Source of the DNA: Hyphomonas sediminis
GTDB lineage: Bacteria; Pseudomonadota; Alphaproteobacteria; Caulobacterales; Hyphomonadaceae
Assembly (NCBI RefSeq): GCF_019679475.1
Contig: NZ_JAIEZP010000001.1
Coordinates: 992,001-1,056,000, forward strand
Reading direction: 5' to 3'
Length of the DNA: 64,000 nucleotides
The notes below the pieces were generated by a model, which saw only the letters and a list, made by a program, of their open reading frames with translations, was not told where the DNA came from and made no database searches. Position 1 is the first letter of the stretch, and each line of letters begins with the position of its first letter. Positions 1 to 8,183 of this stretch are shown one piece after another. Made by a program: the position numbers and the translations under genes.

Positions 1-88
1 TCCTTTCCCCTAGCGTCAGGCTTGGCGCCTGCCTGCCGCATCGCTACCGTCTGAAGGTCGAAACAACAAGCTCGGAAGGGAGAGGCAT

Positions 89-1078
89 ATGAAAGCCGTT
101 CTGTCGAAAGAAGTGGGCGGACCAGAGACGCTGGTGATCGAGGAGGCCCCCGTGCCAACCCCCGGCAAGGGGCAGGTTCTGGTGCAGGTAAAGGCCTGCG
201 GCGTGAATTATCCCGACGTGCTGATCATTCAGGACCTCTACCAGTTCAAACCGCCGCGCCCGTTTTCGCCAGGTGGCGAGATTGCCGGGATCGTGGCCTC
301 GGTGGGCGAGGGCGTTGCGCATGTGAAGGTGGGCGACCGCGTGCTGGCCTCGACCGGCAATGGCGGCATGGCCGAATATGCGCTGGCCGCCGCCCATGCC
401 GTGATGCCGATCCCCGAAGGCATGCCATTCGAGGAGGCTGCTGCCTTCCTGATGACCTATGGCACCTCCTATTACGCCATCAAGGACCGGGGCGACCCGA
501 AGCCGGGCGAGAAGCTGCTCGTGCTGGGCGCTGCGGGCGGCGTAGGCATTGCGGCGGTGGAACTGGGCAAGGCGATGGGCCTGGAAGTGATCGCGGCCTG
601 CTCCAGCCAGGAGAAGGTGGATTTCTGCCTCTCGAAAGGCGCCGACAAGGGCCTTGTCTATGCGCGCGAACTTGACCGCGATGGGCAGAAGAAATTCTCC
701 GACGACATCAAGACTGTTTCCGGCGGCGGCGTGGACATCATCTATGACGCGGTGGGCGGCAATTATGCCGAGCCCGCTGTGCGCGCGATGAACTGGGAAG
801 GCCGCTTCCTGGTGATCGGCTTCCCGGCAGGCATCCCCAAACTGCCGCTGAACCTGACGCTTCTGAAAAGCTGCGATGTGCGCGGCGTGTTCTGGGGCGC
901 GGCGGTTGCCCGCGATCCCAAGGCGCATGCGCAGAACGTCAAGGAACTGTTCGACCTCTACAAGGCAGGCAAGATCCGCCCGCATGTTTCCAACACCTAT
1001 CCGATGGAGCAGGCCGCCGATGCGATCCGTGAACTGCAGGACCGCAAGGCGCAAGGCAAGGTCGTGGTGACGATGTAA
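89..1078 (+). CDS. NADPH:quinone oxidoreductase family protein (zinc-less MDR)
   Basis: A 329-aa medium-chain dehydrogenase/reductase of the quinone oxidoreductase type. These cytosolic NADPH enzymes reduce quinones or act on enoyl-type substrates. The N-terminal GroES-like domain (about 1-120) is followed by a Rossmann domain carrying the glycine-rich stretch LGAAGGVGIAAVELGKAMG near residue 150-168. The structural-zinc cysteine cluster of alcohol dehydrogenases is absent, which places it in the zinc-less QOR branch. The ATG follows a strong GGGAGAGG ribosome site at about 6 nt. It stands alone, followed by a strong hairpin. The exact substrate cannot be read from sequence; some relatives are annotated as acyl-CoA or enoyl reductases. 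Confidence 0.9.
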   Translation: MKAVLSKEVGGPETLVIEEAPVPTPGKGQVLVQVKACGVNYPDVLIIQDLYQFKPPRPFSPGGEIAGIVASVGEGVAHVKVGDRVLASTGNGGMAEYALAAAHAVMPIPEGMPFEEAAAFLMTYGTSYYAIKDRGDPKPGEKLLVLGAAGGVGIAAVELGKAMGLEVIAACSSQEKVDFCLSKGADKGLVYARELDRDGQKKFSDDIKTVSGGGVDIIYDAVGGNYAEPAVRAMNWEGRFLVIGFPAGIPKLPLNLTLLKSCDVRGVFWGAAVARDPKAHAQNVKELFDLYKAGKIRPHVSNTYPMEQAADAIRELQDRKAQGKVVVTM

Positions 1079-1090
1079 TCGCCAGCGCCT

Positions 1091-1122
1091 TTGCCCGGCG
1101 CAGCCCTTGGGCTGCCCGGCAA
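1091..1122 (+). terminator. Hairpin downstream of the quinone oxidoreductase gene
   Basis: The core GCAGCCC-TT-GGGCTGC is a perfect stem, flanked by TTGCC on the left and GGCAA on the right. This gives a long GC-rich hairpin 12 nt after the stop codon. No U-tract follows, so termination is plausible but not certain. A second small inverted repeat (CCCCGG/CCGGGG) lies just beyond, near 1134-1148. Confidence 0.45.
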
Positions 1123-1160
1123 AATGCGTCTCCCCGGTAATCCGGGGACGGCAGAAAAAG

Positions 1161-1574
1161 CTAAGACGTGTCGGGGCGGGCTGCCAAAGCCTGCCCCGAT
1201 TGCGTTTGGGGCATCGGCGCGATGCCCGCTACAGGCACGGGCACAGATACGAATACGGACGCGGCGTCTTCATCGCAGAACGCATCAGACAGGCAGGCGC
1301 GCGTCAGGCCGCAGGCATAGTCATACCCGGCGGGCGCATAAGAGGCCGGCGCAGCAAAGCTCAGCGTGGAGTCTGTCGGCAGACGGCGCAGGCGCACCCG
1401 GCCAAACTTCGAAATGGTGATCCAGTAAGGCACGCCGCGGCCATAGTGCTGCCGCACCCAATCGCGCAGGGCGATCAGCTGCACATAGATCAGCGGCCAG
1501 AGCAGGCGCTGAAGCAGGCTGAGGCCCGGCAGCGGGGAGGAAAAGGCGTAGTCCATAGGCGGAGGATGGAGCAT
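1161..1574 (-). CDS. Hypothetical protein (137 aa)
   Basis: I do not recognise a family. The first half (Leu-rich, with the stretch LLWPLIYVQLIALRDWV) resembles an amphipathic or single membrane-associated helix; the C-terminal half is rich in Ala, Ser and Val. The frame extends far upstream, but upstream sequence is Pro/Arg-rich frame noise running into a palindromic repeat. I therefore place the start at the ATG at 1574; a second ATG lies at 1556. It follows dnaK on the same strand but is separated from it by a terminator and a repeat, so it is probably transcribed separately. Confidence 0.5.
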   Translation of the reverse strand: MLHPPPMDYAFSSPLPGLSLLQRLLWPLIYVQLIALRDWVRQHYGRGVPYWITISKFGRVRLRRLPTDSTLSFAAPASYAPAGYDYACGLTRACLSDAFCDEDAASVFVSVPVPVAGIAPMPQTQSGQALAARPDTS

Positions 1575-1683
1575 GGGCAGCCCTGCCGGACAGGCGGGGC
1601 GGGATCTGTCGCGTGTATGGGGATTAGGTGTTGGATAGGGCGCGGGGTTTCCTCGGCGTTGGGCCGCTGAGAGACCAGGTTCG

Positions 1684-1783
1684 TCTTCCCGGAAAGCGCG
1701 AATGCGCTTGTCCGGGACCCAGTGAGGGATTGTTTTGGGGCTTTCTGGGTCCCGGATATTTGCTGTGCAAATTCCGGGATGAC
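1684..1783. repeat. Two-unit palindromic intergenic element (REP-like)
   Basis: Two hairpin-forming units face each other. The left unit pairs TCCCGGA (1687-1693) with TCCGGGA (1711-1717) around AAGCGC-gaat-GCGCTT. The right unit pairs CCCGGA (1751-1756) with TCCGGG (1773-1778) around ATTTGC-tgt-GCAAAT and ends in GGGATGAC. The outer arms TCCGGGACCCA (1711-1721) and TGGGTCCCGGA (1746-1756) are exact inverted copies. Palindromes with GGGTCCCGGAT...TCCGGGATGAC ends are common dispersed intergenic repeats in Alphaproteobacteria. I see no second copy in this window. Confidence 0.75.
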
Positions 1784-1820
1784 GGGGCGCGGGCGCGTGA
1801 CTGCGCGGGCGAGCGGAAGG

Positions 1821-1865
1821 CCCGTTGGAGCTTTTTCCGGAAAACTCCAAAAAAACTCCAACGGG
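1821..1865. repeat. Perfect 10-bp inverted repeat with 25-nt loop
   Basis: CCCGTTGGAG (1821-1830) and CTCCAACGGG (1856-1865) are exact complements, with an A-rich loop containing repeated ACTCCAA motifs. It lies between the REP-like element and the dnaK terminator. The sequence AAAAACTCCAACGG (1851-1864) recurs exactly inside pspF at 22314-22327. Confidence 0.6.
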
Positions 1866-1890
1866 ACTCCAAGCGTGCGACAAAAGAAAA

Positions 1891-1919
1891 ACCCCGCCGG
1901 AGCGATCCGGCGGGGTTTT
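1891..1919 (-). terminator. Rho-independent terminator of dnaK
   Basis: A nine-base-pair stem CCCCGCCGG (1892-1900)/CCGGCGGGG (1907-1915) is flanked by A-runs on one side and T-runs on the other. It lies 24 nt past the dnaK stop codon, so it works as a terminator on the minus strand and possibly in both directions. Confidence 0.9.
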
Positions 1920-1942
1920 GTCTTTGGGCGGAGGGCCGCTGA

Positions 1943-3838
1943 TTACTTGCGGTCGTCGACTTCTTCGAAGTCGGCATCGACCACATCGTCATTGCCCGAC
2001 GCGGCAGGCTCTTCGCCTTCGCTTTCGCCCGCGCCCTGAGCGGCGTAGATGGCTTCGCCGAGTTTCATTGCAGCGCTCATCAGCGCCTGATGCTTGGCGG
2101 CGATGTCGGCGGCGTTGTCGGTTTCCACCGCCGCGCGCAGGTCGGTGATGGCTGTCTCAATGTCGCCTTTGACCGCATCAGAGACTTTCGAGCCATGCTC
2201 TTCAAGCTGCTTTTCGGTCTGATGGATCAGGGCTTCGCCATGGTTTTTCGCTTCGACCAGTTCGCGGCGCGCCTTGTCGGCGCCGGCATTGGCTTCGGCA
2301 TCGGCCACCATCTTCTTGATGTCGGCTTCGGAGAGACCGCCATCTGCCTGGATGGTGATCTGCTGCTCCTTGCCGGTTGCCTTGTCCTTGGCCGAAACCG
2401 AGACGATGCCGTTGGCGTCGATGTCGAACGTAACTTCGATCTGCGGCAGGCCGCGGGGGGCAGGGGCAATGCCTTCGAGGTTGAACTGGCCGAGCTGTTT
2501 GTTGTCGCTCGCCATTTCGCGCTCGCCCTGGGCGACCTTGATGGTCACGGCAGGCTGGTTGTCCTCAGCCGTCGAGAAGACCTGGGATTTCTTCGTCGGG
2601 ATCGTGGTGTTGCGCTCGATGAGGCGTGTGAAGACGCCGCCAAGCGTTTCGATGCCGAGCGACAGCGGGGTCACGTCGAGAAGGACAACATCCTTCACGT
2701 CGCCCTGCAGGACGCCGCCCTGGATCGCGGCGCCGATGGCGACCACTTCATCCGGGTTCACACCTTTGTGCGGCTCGCGGCCGAAGAATTTCTTCACCGC
2801 TTCCTGCACGGCCGGCATACGCGTCATACCGCCGACAAGGACGACTTCGTCGATCTCGGACGGGGACTTGCCAGCGTCTTTGAGGGCTTTCTGGCACGGC
2901 TCGATGGTGCGCTTGACGAGGTCTTCGACAAGGCTTTCGAACTTGGCGCGGGTCAGCTTGATGTTGAGGTGTTTCGGACCCGTGGCGTCTGCCGTGATGA
3001 AGGGCAGGTTCACTTCATACTGGGTGGCCGAAGACAGCTCTTTCTTTGCCTTCTCGGCTTCTTCCTTCAGACGCTGCAGGGCGAGCTTGTCCGTTTTCAG
3101 GTCAATGCCCTGCTCTTTCTTGAATTCGGCTGCGAGGAAGTCGACGACGCGCAGGTCGAAGTCTTCACCGCCGAGGAAGGTGTCGCCATTGGTGGAGAGC
3201 ACTTCGAACACACCGTCGCCGATTTCGAGGAGCGAGACGTCGAACGTGCCGCCGCCAAGGTCGTAGACGGCGATCGTCTTGTTGCCGCCTTTGTCGAGAC
3301 CGTAGGCGAGGGCTGCTGCGGTCGGCTCGTTGATGATGCGCAGCACTTCGAGGCCGGCGATGCGGCCAGCGTCTTTGGTAGCCTGGCGCTGGGCGTCGTT
3401 GAAGTAGGCCGGAACGGTGATGACGGCCTGGGTGACCTTGGAGCCGAGATAGGCTTCAGCGGTCTCTTTCATCTTCGTCAGGATGAAGGCCGAGATTTCC
3501 TGGGGCGCGTAATCCTTGTCGCGGCCTTTGACCCAGGCGTCGCCCGTGGGGCCCTTCACGATGGCGAAGGGGGACAGTTCCTTGTCCTTCTGTGCGGTCG
3601 GATCGTCAAAGGTGCGGCCAATCAGGCGCTTGATGGCGTAGAAGGTGAAGTCCGGGTTGGTCACGGCCTGACGGCGTGCGGGCTGGCCGATGAGGCGTTC
3701 GCCGCCATCGGTGAAGGCGACCACGGAGGGGGTGGTGCGGGCGCCTTCTGCGTTTTCGATGACCTTTGCCTGGCCGCCTTCCATGACGGCGACGCACGAG
3801 TTGGTGGTGCCAAGGTCGATGCCGATGATTTTGCTCAT
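1943..3838 (-). CDS. dnaK: Molecular chaperone DnaK (Hsp70)
   Basis: Full-length 631-aa Hsp70, an ATP-driven chaperone of the cytosol that works with DnaJ and GrpE. The N-terminus [13 protein letters not shown] is the phosphate-1 loop. The ATPase domain runs to about 380, the interdomain linker [19 protein letters not shown] follows, then the substrate-binding domain and lid. The C-terminus ends in the acidic signature DADFEEVDD typical of bacterial DnaK. The ATG lies just after an AGAGAGAG stretch. A sigma-32-type promoter lies about 140 nt upstream. No dnaJ follows; the next gene is an unrelated hypothetical. grpE lies 1.5 kb away on the same strand. Confidence 0.99.
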   Translation of the reverse strand: MSKIIGIDLGTTNSCVAVMEGGQAKVIENAEGARTTPSVVAFTDGGERLIGQPARRQAVTNPDFTFYAIKRLIGRTFDDPTAQKDKELSPFAIVKGPTGDAWVKGRDKDYAPQEISAFILTKMKETAEAYLGSKVTQAVITVPAYFNDAQRQATKDAGRIAGLEVLRIINEPTAAALAYGLDKGGNKTIAVYDLGGGTFDVSLLEIGDGVFEVLSTNGDTFLGGEDFDLRVVDFLAAEFKKEQGIDLKTDKLALQRLKEEAEKAKKELSSATQYEVNLPFITADATGPKHLNIKLTRAKFESLVEDLVKRTIEPCQKALKDAGKSPSEIDEVVLVGGMTRMPAVQEAVKKFFGREPHKGVNPDEVVAIGAAIQGGVLQGDVKDVVLLDVTPLSLGIETLGGVFTRLIERNTTIPTKKSQVFSTAEDNQPAVTIKVAQGEREMASDNKQLGQFNLEGIAPAPRGLPQIEVTFDIDANGIVSVSAKDKATGKEQQITIQADGGLSEADIKKMVADAEANAGADKARRELVEAKNHGEALIHQTEKQLEEHGSKVSDAVKGDIETAITDLRAAVETDNAADIAAKHQALMSAAMKLGEAIYAAQGAGESEGEEPAASGNDDVVDADFEEVDDRK

Positions 3839-3980
3839 GTGTTACTCTCTCTTTCGTCAGCCGCCACTGGCTTCATTTGGGTTCGGTCTGCTCAGCAGCC
3901 CCGTGCCGCCAATGGCTCTTCAAGGTTTGATTTTCGAGCAGCGAGTTGGGCGTTTAAATCCGCTCGCTTCTTTCGCCTCG

Positions 3981-4008
3981 ATATGGGGAACTGTAGGTCA
4001 GGCTCAAG
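3981..4008 (-). promoter_or_regulatory. Sigma-32 (RpoH)-type promoter of dnaK
   Basis: Read on the minus strand, CTTGAG (-35, 4008-4003) and CCCCATAT (-10, 3988-3981) are separated by 14 nt. This matches the heat-shock sigma factor pattern CTTGAA-N13-15-CCCCATNT. The implied transcript start near 3974 gives a leader of about 135 nt for dnaK. I saw no CIRCE element here, so HrcA control of dnaK is not supported. Confidence 0.8.
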
Positions 4009-4121
4009 AGGGCGTGACAGAAATGGCCATAGGCGGGCTCTATGACGCGCACAACCCGTATCAATTTGAAAATGGTTCTCAAAATGGCCATATAGAGGGC
4101 CTGACAACAAGGTTTGCGCTC

Positions 4122-4343
4122 ATGCCCCGGCCCGCCCTCAAGACACTGACTTACAGCGCGATGCACTTCTGCGTCGCCATAAGTGTCGCCTTTGTGCTGA
4201 CCGGCAGCTGGAAGGCCGCGCTGGCGATCGGCATGATCGAGCCGCTGATCCAGACGGTGGCCTATGCGCTGCATGAGCGGGTGTGGGAACGGCTGGGAAT
4301 GGCGCGGGCGCCTGCAGCGGCGGAGCCTGCGCAGACCGCCTGA
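4122..4343 (+). CDS. DUF2061 small membrane protein
   Basis: A 73-aa protein with two hydrophobic helices (about 12-28 and 33-50) and the conserved pattern of DUF2061: K(T/S)xTYxxxH, then GSWKAALAIGxIEPLIQTxAYxLHERVW. The family is widespread and of unknown function. The ATG at 4122 is chosen because the family begins there; the reading frame extends upstream antisense to dnaK without homology. It is transcribed away from dnaK, so the roughly 280-nt gap carries both promoters. AAATGGCCAT occurs twice (near 4021 and 4082) within this gap. Confidence 0.85.
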   Translation: MPRPALKTLTYSAMHFCVAISVAFVLTGSWKAALAIGMIEPLIQTVAYALHERVWERLGMARAPAAAEPAQTA

Positions 4344-4375
4344 CCTGTCGCAAACGCATGAGAAAAGCCCGGATT

Positions 4376-4422
4376 TTATCTGGTCAGCCCTGGAACGCTG
4401 GGGCATGGTCCGGCCCAGATAA
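4376..4422 (+). repeat. 8-bp inverted repeat upstream of lipoprotein gene
   Basis: TTATCTGG (4376-4383) and CCAGATAA (4415-4422) are exact complements separated by 31 nt. The right arm ends just before the ribosome binding site GGGGAGG of the next gene. It could be a DNA operator or an mRNA hairpin affecting translation; there is no independent evidence for either. Confidence 0.4.
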
Positions 4423-4436
4423 TCGGGGAGGATTTC

Positions 4437-5348
4437 ATGCGTTTCCAGGCTTTTGCTGCAGCCTCAGTGCTCATTCTGGCGGGGTGTTCTGCCGGCGCGC
4501 CGCCGACAGAGGAGGCCGGTGCAGTTGAGGTGGCCGCCGCGGCGAACGCTGCAGGTGAAGGCATGACGGCGGCAGCAACGGCGCCGCGGCTGGAACAGCT
4601 CTGGGTGCAGGAAGGCTTCGAGCAGCCCGAAGGCGCCGCGATTGGTCCGGAAGGAAACTATTTCATTTCCAATGTGGCGGGCGAAAGCTCTGCCAGGGAT
4701 GGCAACGGGTACATCTCAAAACTCGCGCCCGATGGCGCGGTGCTGATGCTGCGCTGGGCCGAAGGGCTGGACGCGCCCAAGGGCATGACCGTGCTGGGCG
4801 ATACGCTTTACGTCGCTGACCTCGACCGCGTGGTGATGTTCGACGTGCATGACGGGACGGAGCGCGGCGCTGTCAGCGTCGAGGGTGCCAAATTTCTCAA
4901 CGACATGACGGTCTGGAACGGCGATGTGCTGGTTTCCGATTCCGGCACGGCCTCGATCCACGAGATTACTCCGGATGGCGCTGAGCTGCTGGGTGCTTCT
5001 GCCGATTGGGACCGCATCAACGGCCTGCTGGGGGATGGGGACCGGCTGCTGATCGCAACGATGACCGCAGGAAACCTGATCGACCTGCGCAGCGCCGATT
5101 CCGAAGACATTATCGCGAGTGGCATGATCAATGCCGATGGCATCGGCCTGGTGCCTGGCGGCGGGTATCTGGTCTCCAGCTGGCCGGGGCAGATCCATTA
5201 TGTCAGCGAAGAGGGGCAGGTAACGACGCTGCTCGACACCGAGGCGGAAGGCGTTCTGCAGAACGACCTCTCCGTGTTCGGCGATGTGGTGATCGTGCCG
5301 AACATGCTGCCGGGAACAGTTACGGCGTGGCGGGTGGCGCGGGACTAA
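4437..5348 (+). CDS. SMP-30/gluconolactonase-like beta-propeller lipoprotein
   Basis: A 303-aa predicted lipoprotein. The signal peptide ends in the lipobox LAGC (Cys16), so it is likely anchored in the outer or inner membrane, facing the periplasm. An Ala/Glu-rich linker (about 20-50) follows, then repeated blade-like segments: EQPEGAAIGPEGNYFIS, APKGMTVLGDTLYVADLD, LNDMTVWNGDVLVSDSGT and ADGIGLVPGGGYLVSSW. These match the six-bladed SMP-30/LRE-like propeller fold, whose members include calcium- or zinc-dependent lactonases. The ATG is preceded by GGGGAGG. Enzyme activity is not demonstrable from sequence. Confidence 0.8.
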   Translation: MRFQAFAAASVLILAGCSAGAPPTEEAGAVEVAAAANAAGEGMTAAATAPRLEQLWVQEGFEQPEGAAIGPEGNYFISNVAGESSARDGNGYISKLAPDGAVLMLRWAEGLDAPKGMTVLGDTLYVADLDRVVMFDVHDGTERGAVSVEGAKFLNDMTVWNGDVLVSDSGTASIHEITPDGAELLGASADWDRINGLLGDGDRLLIATMTAGNLIDLRSADSEDIIASGMINADGIGLVPGGGYLVSSWPGQIHYVSEEGQVTTLLDTEAEGVLQNDLSVFGDVVIVPNMLPGTVTAWRVARD

Positions 5349-5366
5349 GCCCGCACTGTCATCGCA

Positions 5367-5930
5367 TCAGTTCGCCGGGCCGGTGCTGACGGCGACCATG
5401 GCGGCGCGCAGGGTGCGTTCGCCAATGCGCCAGCCGGGCTGGAATAGCTGGGCGATGGTGCCGGAGGGTTGGGGCGAGGGGATCTGCGCCACGGCCTGAT
5501 GCACGTTCGGATCGAAGGCGGCGCCGGGATCAGCGGCAATCGGCGCAACGCCGTGACGGCCAAGCACGGTGTGCAGTTCCTTCGCCGTCATTTCGATACC
5601 CCCGAGCAGGTTCTTGCCAGCGTCTGTGAGGCTTTCGCGTTCGCTTTCGGGCAGGGCTTCGAGGGCGCGGGCGAGGTTGTCGGCCACGCTGAGCAGGTCA
5701 CCTGCAAACTTCTCGATCGCGTAGACGCGCGCTTCGCTGACCTGCCGGTCGGCGCGCTTGCGGGTGTTGTCCAGATCGGCCAGCAGGCGGAGGATCTGGC
5801 CATTCATTTCCGCCTTTTCCGCTTCCAGCTTCAGGATCGTTTCTTCCGGCGCTACAGACGCGTCTGTTTCCGGCGTCTGGGCGGCGTCGATTTCAGCGGT
5901 TTCGCCCGGTTTGTTTTCGTCGCTCATCAT
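5367..5930 (-). CDS. grpE: Nucleotide exchange factor GrpE
   Basis: A 187-aa GrpE, the co-chaperone that releases ADP from DnaK. An acidic disordered N-terminus (1-30) is followed by the long dimerising helix (about 32-95, with [15 protein letters not shown]). The C-terminal beta-wing carries [16 protein letters not shown] and the closing segment [15 protein letters not shown]. The first ATG overlaps the hrcA stop codon as ATGA, so the two genes are translationally coupled. A second ATG follows immediately. Confidence 0.98.
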   Translation of the reverse strand: MMSDENKPGETAEIDAAQTPETDASVAPEETILKLEAEKAEMNGQILRLLADLDNTRKRADRQVSEARVYAIEKFAGDLLSVADNLARALEALPESERESLTDAGKNLLGGIEMTAKELHTVLGRHGVAPIAADPGAAFDPNVHQAVAQIPSPQPSGTIAQLFQPGWRIGERTLRAAMVAVSTGPAN

Positions 5931-7015
5931 TTCCCATCCTTTCCGCGCCGGGAGGAGAGGATTTCCCCCACCACCTTGGCGGTATAATCAACCATCGGGA
6001 TCACCCGGGCGTAGTTCAGCCGCGTTGGGCCAATCACGCCGAGGGCGCCGATCACCTGTTTCGTGCCGCCCATATAGGGTGCCACAATGACACTTGAACC
6101 AGAGAGCGGGAAAAGCCTGTTCTCCGACCCGATGAACAGGCGAATGCCGCCCGCTTCGCGCGTTGTATCGAGAATATCAAGCAGGCTTTGCTGGCGTTCC
6201 AGCTCGTTGAACAATTGCCGCACCCGGTCGAGGTCGTTGGCGGCCTTGGCGTCTTCCAGCAGGTTGGCGCGTCCGCGCACGATCAGGCTGCGGCCCCGGC
6301 CGGGGGCTTCGCCACCCCATTCGGCAAGGCCGGCCTCGACCAGCGAGGCGGTGGCCGCATCCAGCTGGGCGCGGCGTTCCTGCAATTCGGCGCGCACTTC
6401 GCTGGACGCTTCGGCCAGCGTGCGGCCCTTGAGCCGCGTGGAGAGATAGTTGCCCGCTTCGATCAGCGAGGTGGCGGGCAGGCCTTCGGGCACTCGGATG
6501 ACGCGGTTTTCCACGTCGCCGTCATCGGTCACCAGGATGCAGAGCGCGTCGCCTCCGGCCAGAGGCACGAATTCGACATGGCGCACGGCCGCGTCGCGGG
6601 TGGGCGAGGCAACAAGGCCTGCGCCGCCGGCGAGGCCGGAGAGAATGTCGGAGGCTTCGCCCAGAACTGCTTCGAGATCGGTTCCAGCCGAGCTGAGCCG
6701 ATCATCGATCAGTTTCTTGTCGTCGCGTGAGGGGTCGCCATACTCAAGGAAGCCATCGACGAAGAGACGCAGGCCCCGGTGGGTGGGGGCGCGGCCCGCT
6801 GAGATGTGCGGGGCGTCCAGAAGGCCCAGTTCTGTCAGGTCGGCCATGACATTGCGAATGGAGGCCGGGGAGAGGGAAATGCCGCTTTTCGACAACGTGC
6901 GCGAGCCGACAGGCTCGCCTGTCGCCAGATAGCCCTCGACGATCTCCCGGAATATGTCCCGCGAGCGCTGGTCGAGGCGCTGCATCAAGCTCTGAATGTC
7001 CGACTTCTCCGCCAT
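5927..7015 (-). CDS. hrcA: Heat-inducible transcription repressor HrcA
   Basis: A 362-aa HrcA, the repressor that binds CIRCE operators, usually before groESL, and whose folding depends on GroEL. The N-terminal winged helix (about 12-90) includes [14 protein letters not shown] and [12 protein letters not shown]. The GAF-like and dimerisation regions follow, with the conserved end [22 protein letters not shown]. It forms an hrcA-grpE operon, the usual alphaproteobacterial arrangement. No CIRCE inverted repeat is visible near the heat-shock genes here, so its target is probably a groESL operon elsewhere. Confidence 0.98.
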   Translation of the reverse strand: MAEKSDIQSLMQRLDQRSRDIFREIVEGYLATGEPVGSRTLSKSGISLSPASIRNVMADLTELGLLDAPHISAGRAPTHRGLRLFVDGFLEYGDPSRDDKKLIDDRLSSAGTDLEAVLGEASDILSGLAGGAGLVASPTRDAAVRHVEFVPLAGGDALCILVTDDGDVENRVIRVPEGLPATSLIEAGNYLSTRLKGRTLAEASSEVRAELQERRAQLDAATASLVEAGLAEWGGEAPGRGRSLIVRGRANLLEDAKAANDLDRVRQLFNELERQQSLLDILDTTREAGGIRLFIGSENRLFPLSGSSVIVAPYMGGTKQVIGALGVIGPTRLNYARVIPMVDYTAKVVGEILSSRRGKDGK

Positions 7016-7101
7016 GTCTCTGGATTAAGGGCGGAATTTGCGCCGTTCAATAGGGCGAGACCTTTCGGCCCCGCCCTTGGAGATTTTGGGGGTGGGCCGC
7101 G

Positions 7102-7815
7102 TCAGATCGTGAGCCCTGTGCCGGCGTCCCGGTCGCTGGCGCCGCGCCAGGCGAAGTAGGAGTAGACCACCGATGCAAGGGCGACGCTGATCACCAGGAC
7201 GCTGAGCTGCAGGGCCAGCCAGATGCCGCTGAAGACAAAAGCGCCGAGGAGGCCCAAACCGCCTGCCAGCATGAAGAGGGGGCCCGCAAACCGGTGGGTC
7301 TTCTCCCAGGCGGTGTCGGACGACAGCGTCCAGGGCGTGCGGATGCCGAACATGAAGCTGGGCCGTGTCTTGGGTAGGTAATTCCCGATCACAATGAACA
7401 GCGCGGCGCAGGCGGCAATGATCAGGCGGACGGCCATGCTGGACGGTTCGGCGTCCGCGCCGGATTTCAGCATGCTGACCGAGATGCCGCCCTGCACCAA
7501 AACGAGCACGAAAAGGGTGGCGATCCAGGTGGCCAGGTAGGCGCGGCGGCCGGTTTCGATGTTCTGCTTGCGCGGGTCAATCAATGGTACCAGCGCCAGG
7601 ATCAGGCTGATGAACAGGATCGAGCCGGGCAAGATGGCGAGATAGATCCACGCTTCCGATTTGGCAGCGAACTGATCTGCGCGCCCATCCGGGCCCCAAT
7701 GGACGGGAACTTCGCCGACTGCGGGCAGGGCGTTCCATGTGTAGAGCGCGGCCCCTGCTGTCAGCAGGAAGGCGATGGCCGATGCGATCAGGCCTGTGCG
7801 GATAAAGGGTTTCAT
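7102..7815 (-). CDS. SdpI family membrane protein (DUF1648/SdpI)
   Basis: A 237-aa integral membrane protein with about six hydrophobic helices (near 8-28, 57-78, 92-112, 127-145, 175-198, 203-225). The N-terminal segment LPAVGEVPVHWGPDGRAD is the DUF1648 signature, and GNYLPKTRPSFMFGIRTPWTLSSD is the SdpI signature. In Bacillus, SdpI is both an immunity protein against the SdpC toxin and a signal receptor that titrates SdpR. Here it overlaps the upstream ArsR-type regulator by 4 nt, reproducing the sdpR-sdpI arrangement without any sdpABC toxin genes. Function in this organism is inference. Confidence 0.88.
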   Translation of the reverse strand: MKPFIRTGLIASAIAFLLTAGAALYTWNALPAVGEVPVHWGPDGRADQFAAKSEAWIYLAILPGSILFISLILALVPLIDPRKQNIETGRRAYLATWIATLFVLVLVQGGISVSMLKSGADAEPSSMAVRLIIAACAALFIVIGNYLPKTRPSFMFGIRTPWTLSSDTAWEKTHRFAGPLFMLAGGLGLLGAFVFSGIWLALQLSVLVISVALASVVYSYFAWRGASDRDAGTGLTI

Positions 7816-8108
7816 TCGGCTGCCTCCTTGATGTCGTCGTCGCCATTGTCCCGGCCGAGAAGGCCGAGCAGGGCGGATGCTGCATCTTCCAGAACGCTGG
7901 TGTTCACCCGGTAGAGGATCTGGTTGCCCTGACGCTCTGCTGTGATGAGGTCTGCCTCTTTAAGGACCGCGAGATGCCGGCTCATGGTGGGCCAGCTTGC
8001 CTCAAACTCGGCGGCGAGATCCCCGGCAAGGCGCGGGCCTTTGCGGAGCATCGCAAGGATCTGCCGCCGCGCCGGGTGCGCAAGAGCTTTGAAGACGTTG
8101 TTTTCCAC
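7812..8108 (-). CDS. ArsR/SdpR-family transcriptional regulator
   Basis: A 98-aa winged-helix repressor: VFKALAHPARRQILAMLR followed by the recognition region SWPTMSRHLAVLKEADLI and the wing ERQGNQILYRVN. No ArsR metal-binding cysteines are present, consistent with SdpR-like regulators. The start is GTG at 8108; no later start keeps the first helix. There is no Shine-Dalgarno, because a 30-bp palindrome begins only 3 nt upstream. The mRNA may therefore be leaderless, with autorepression at that site. The stop overlaps the SdpI start, making one operon. Confidence 0.9.
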   Translation of the reverse strand: MENNVFKALAHPARRQILAMLRKGPRLAGDLAAEFEASWPTMSRHLAVLKEADLITAERQGNQILYRVNTSVLEDAASALLGLLGRDNGDDDIKEAAE

Positions 8109-8110
8109 AG

Positions 8111-8140
8111 CCGCTAATTAGCAAAATTGCTAATTAGCGG
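8111..8140 (-). promoter_or_regulatory. Operator palindrome of the SdpR-like regulator
   Basis: CCGCTAATTAGC (8111-8122) and GCTAATTAGCGG (8129-8140) are exact 12-bp inverted arms around AAAATT. Each arm itself contains the palindrome GCTAATTAGC. The site starts 3 nt before the GTG of the regulator and lies about 45 bp past the fhs stop codon, an ideal position for autorepression. Confidence 0.8.
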
Positions 8141-8183
8141 CAATATCTATTTTCGGTTTTTGCTAAATGGCTATTTTGAAGGG

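Noticed and set aside
2090-4045. 651-aa open frame opposite to dnaK, and a 330-aa frame at 2274-3266
   Set aside because: They are antisense to dnaK, composed of Gly/Arg/Val-rich noise with no domains. Long antisense frames are expected in GC-rich genes with strong codon bias.
3839-4121. CIRCE operator before dnaK or grpE
   Set aside because: The TTAGCACTC-N9-GAGTGCTAA pattern was not seen; the promoter looks sigma-32 type instead.
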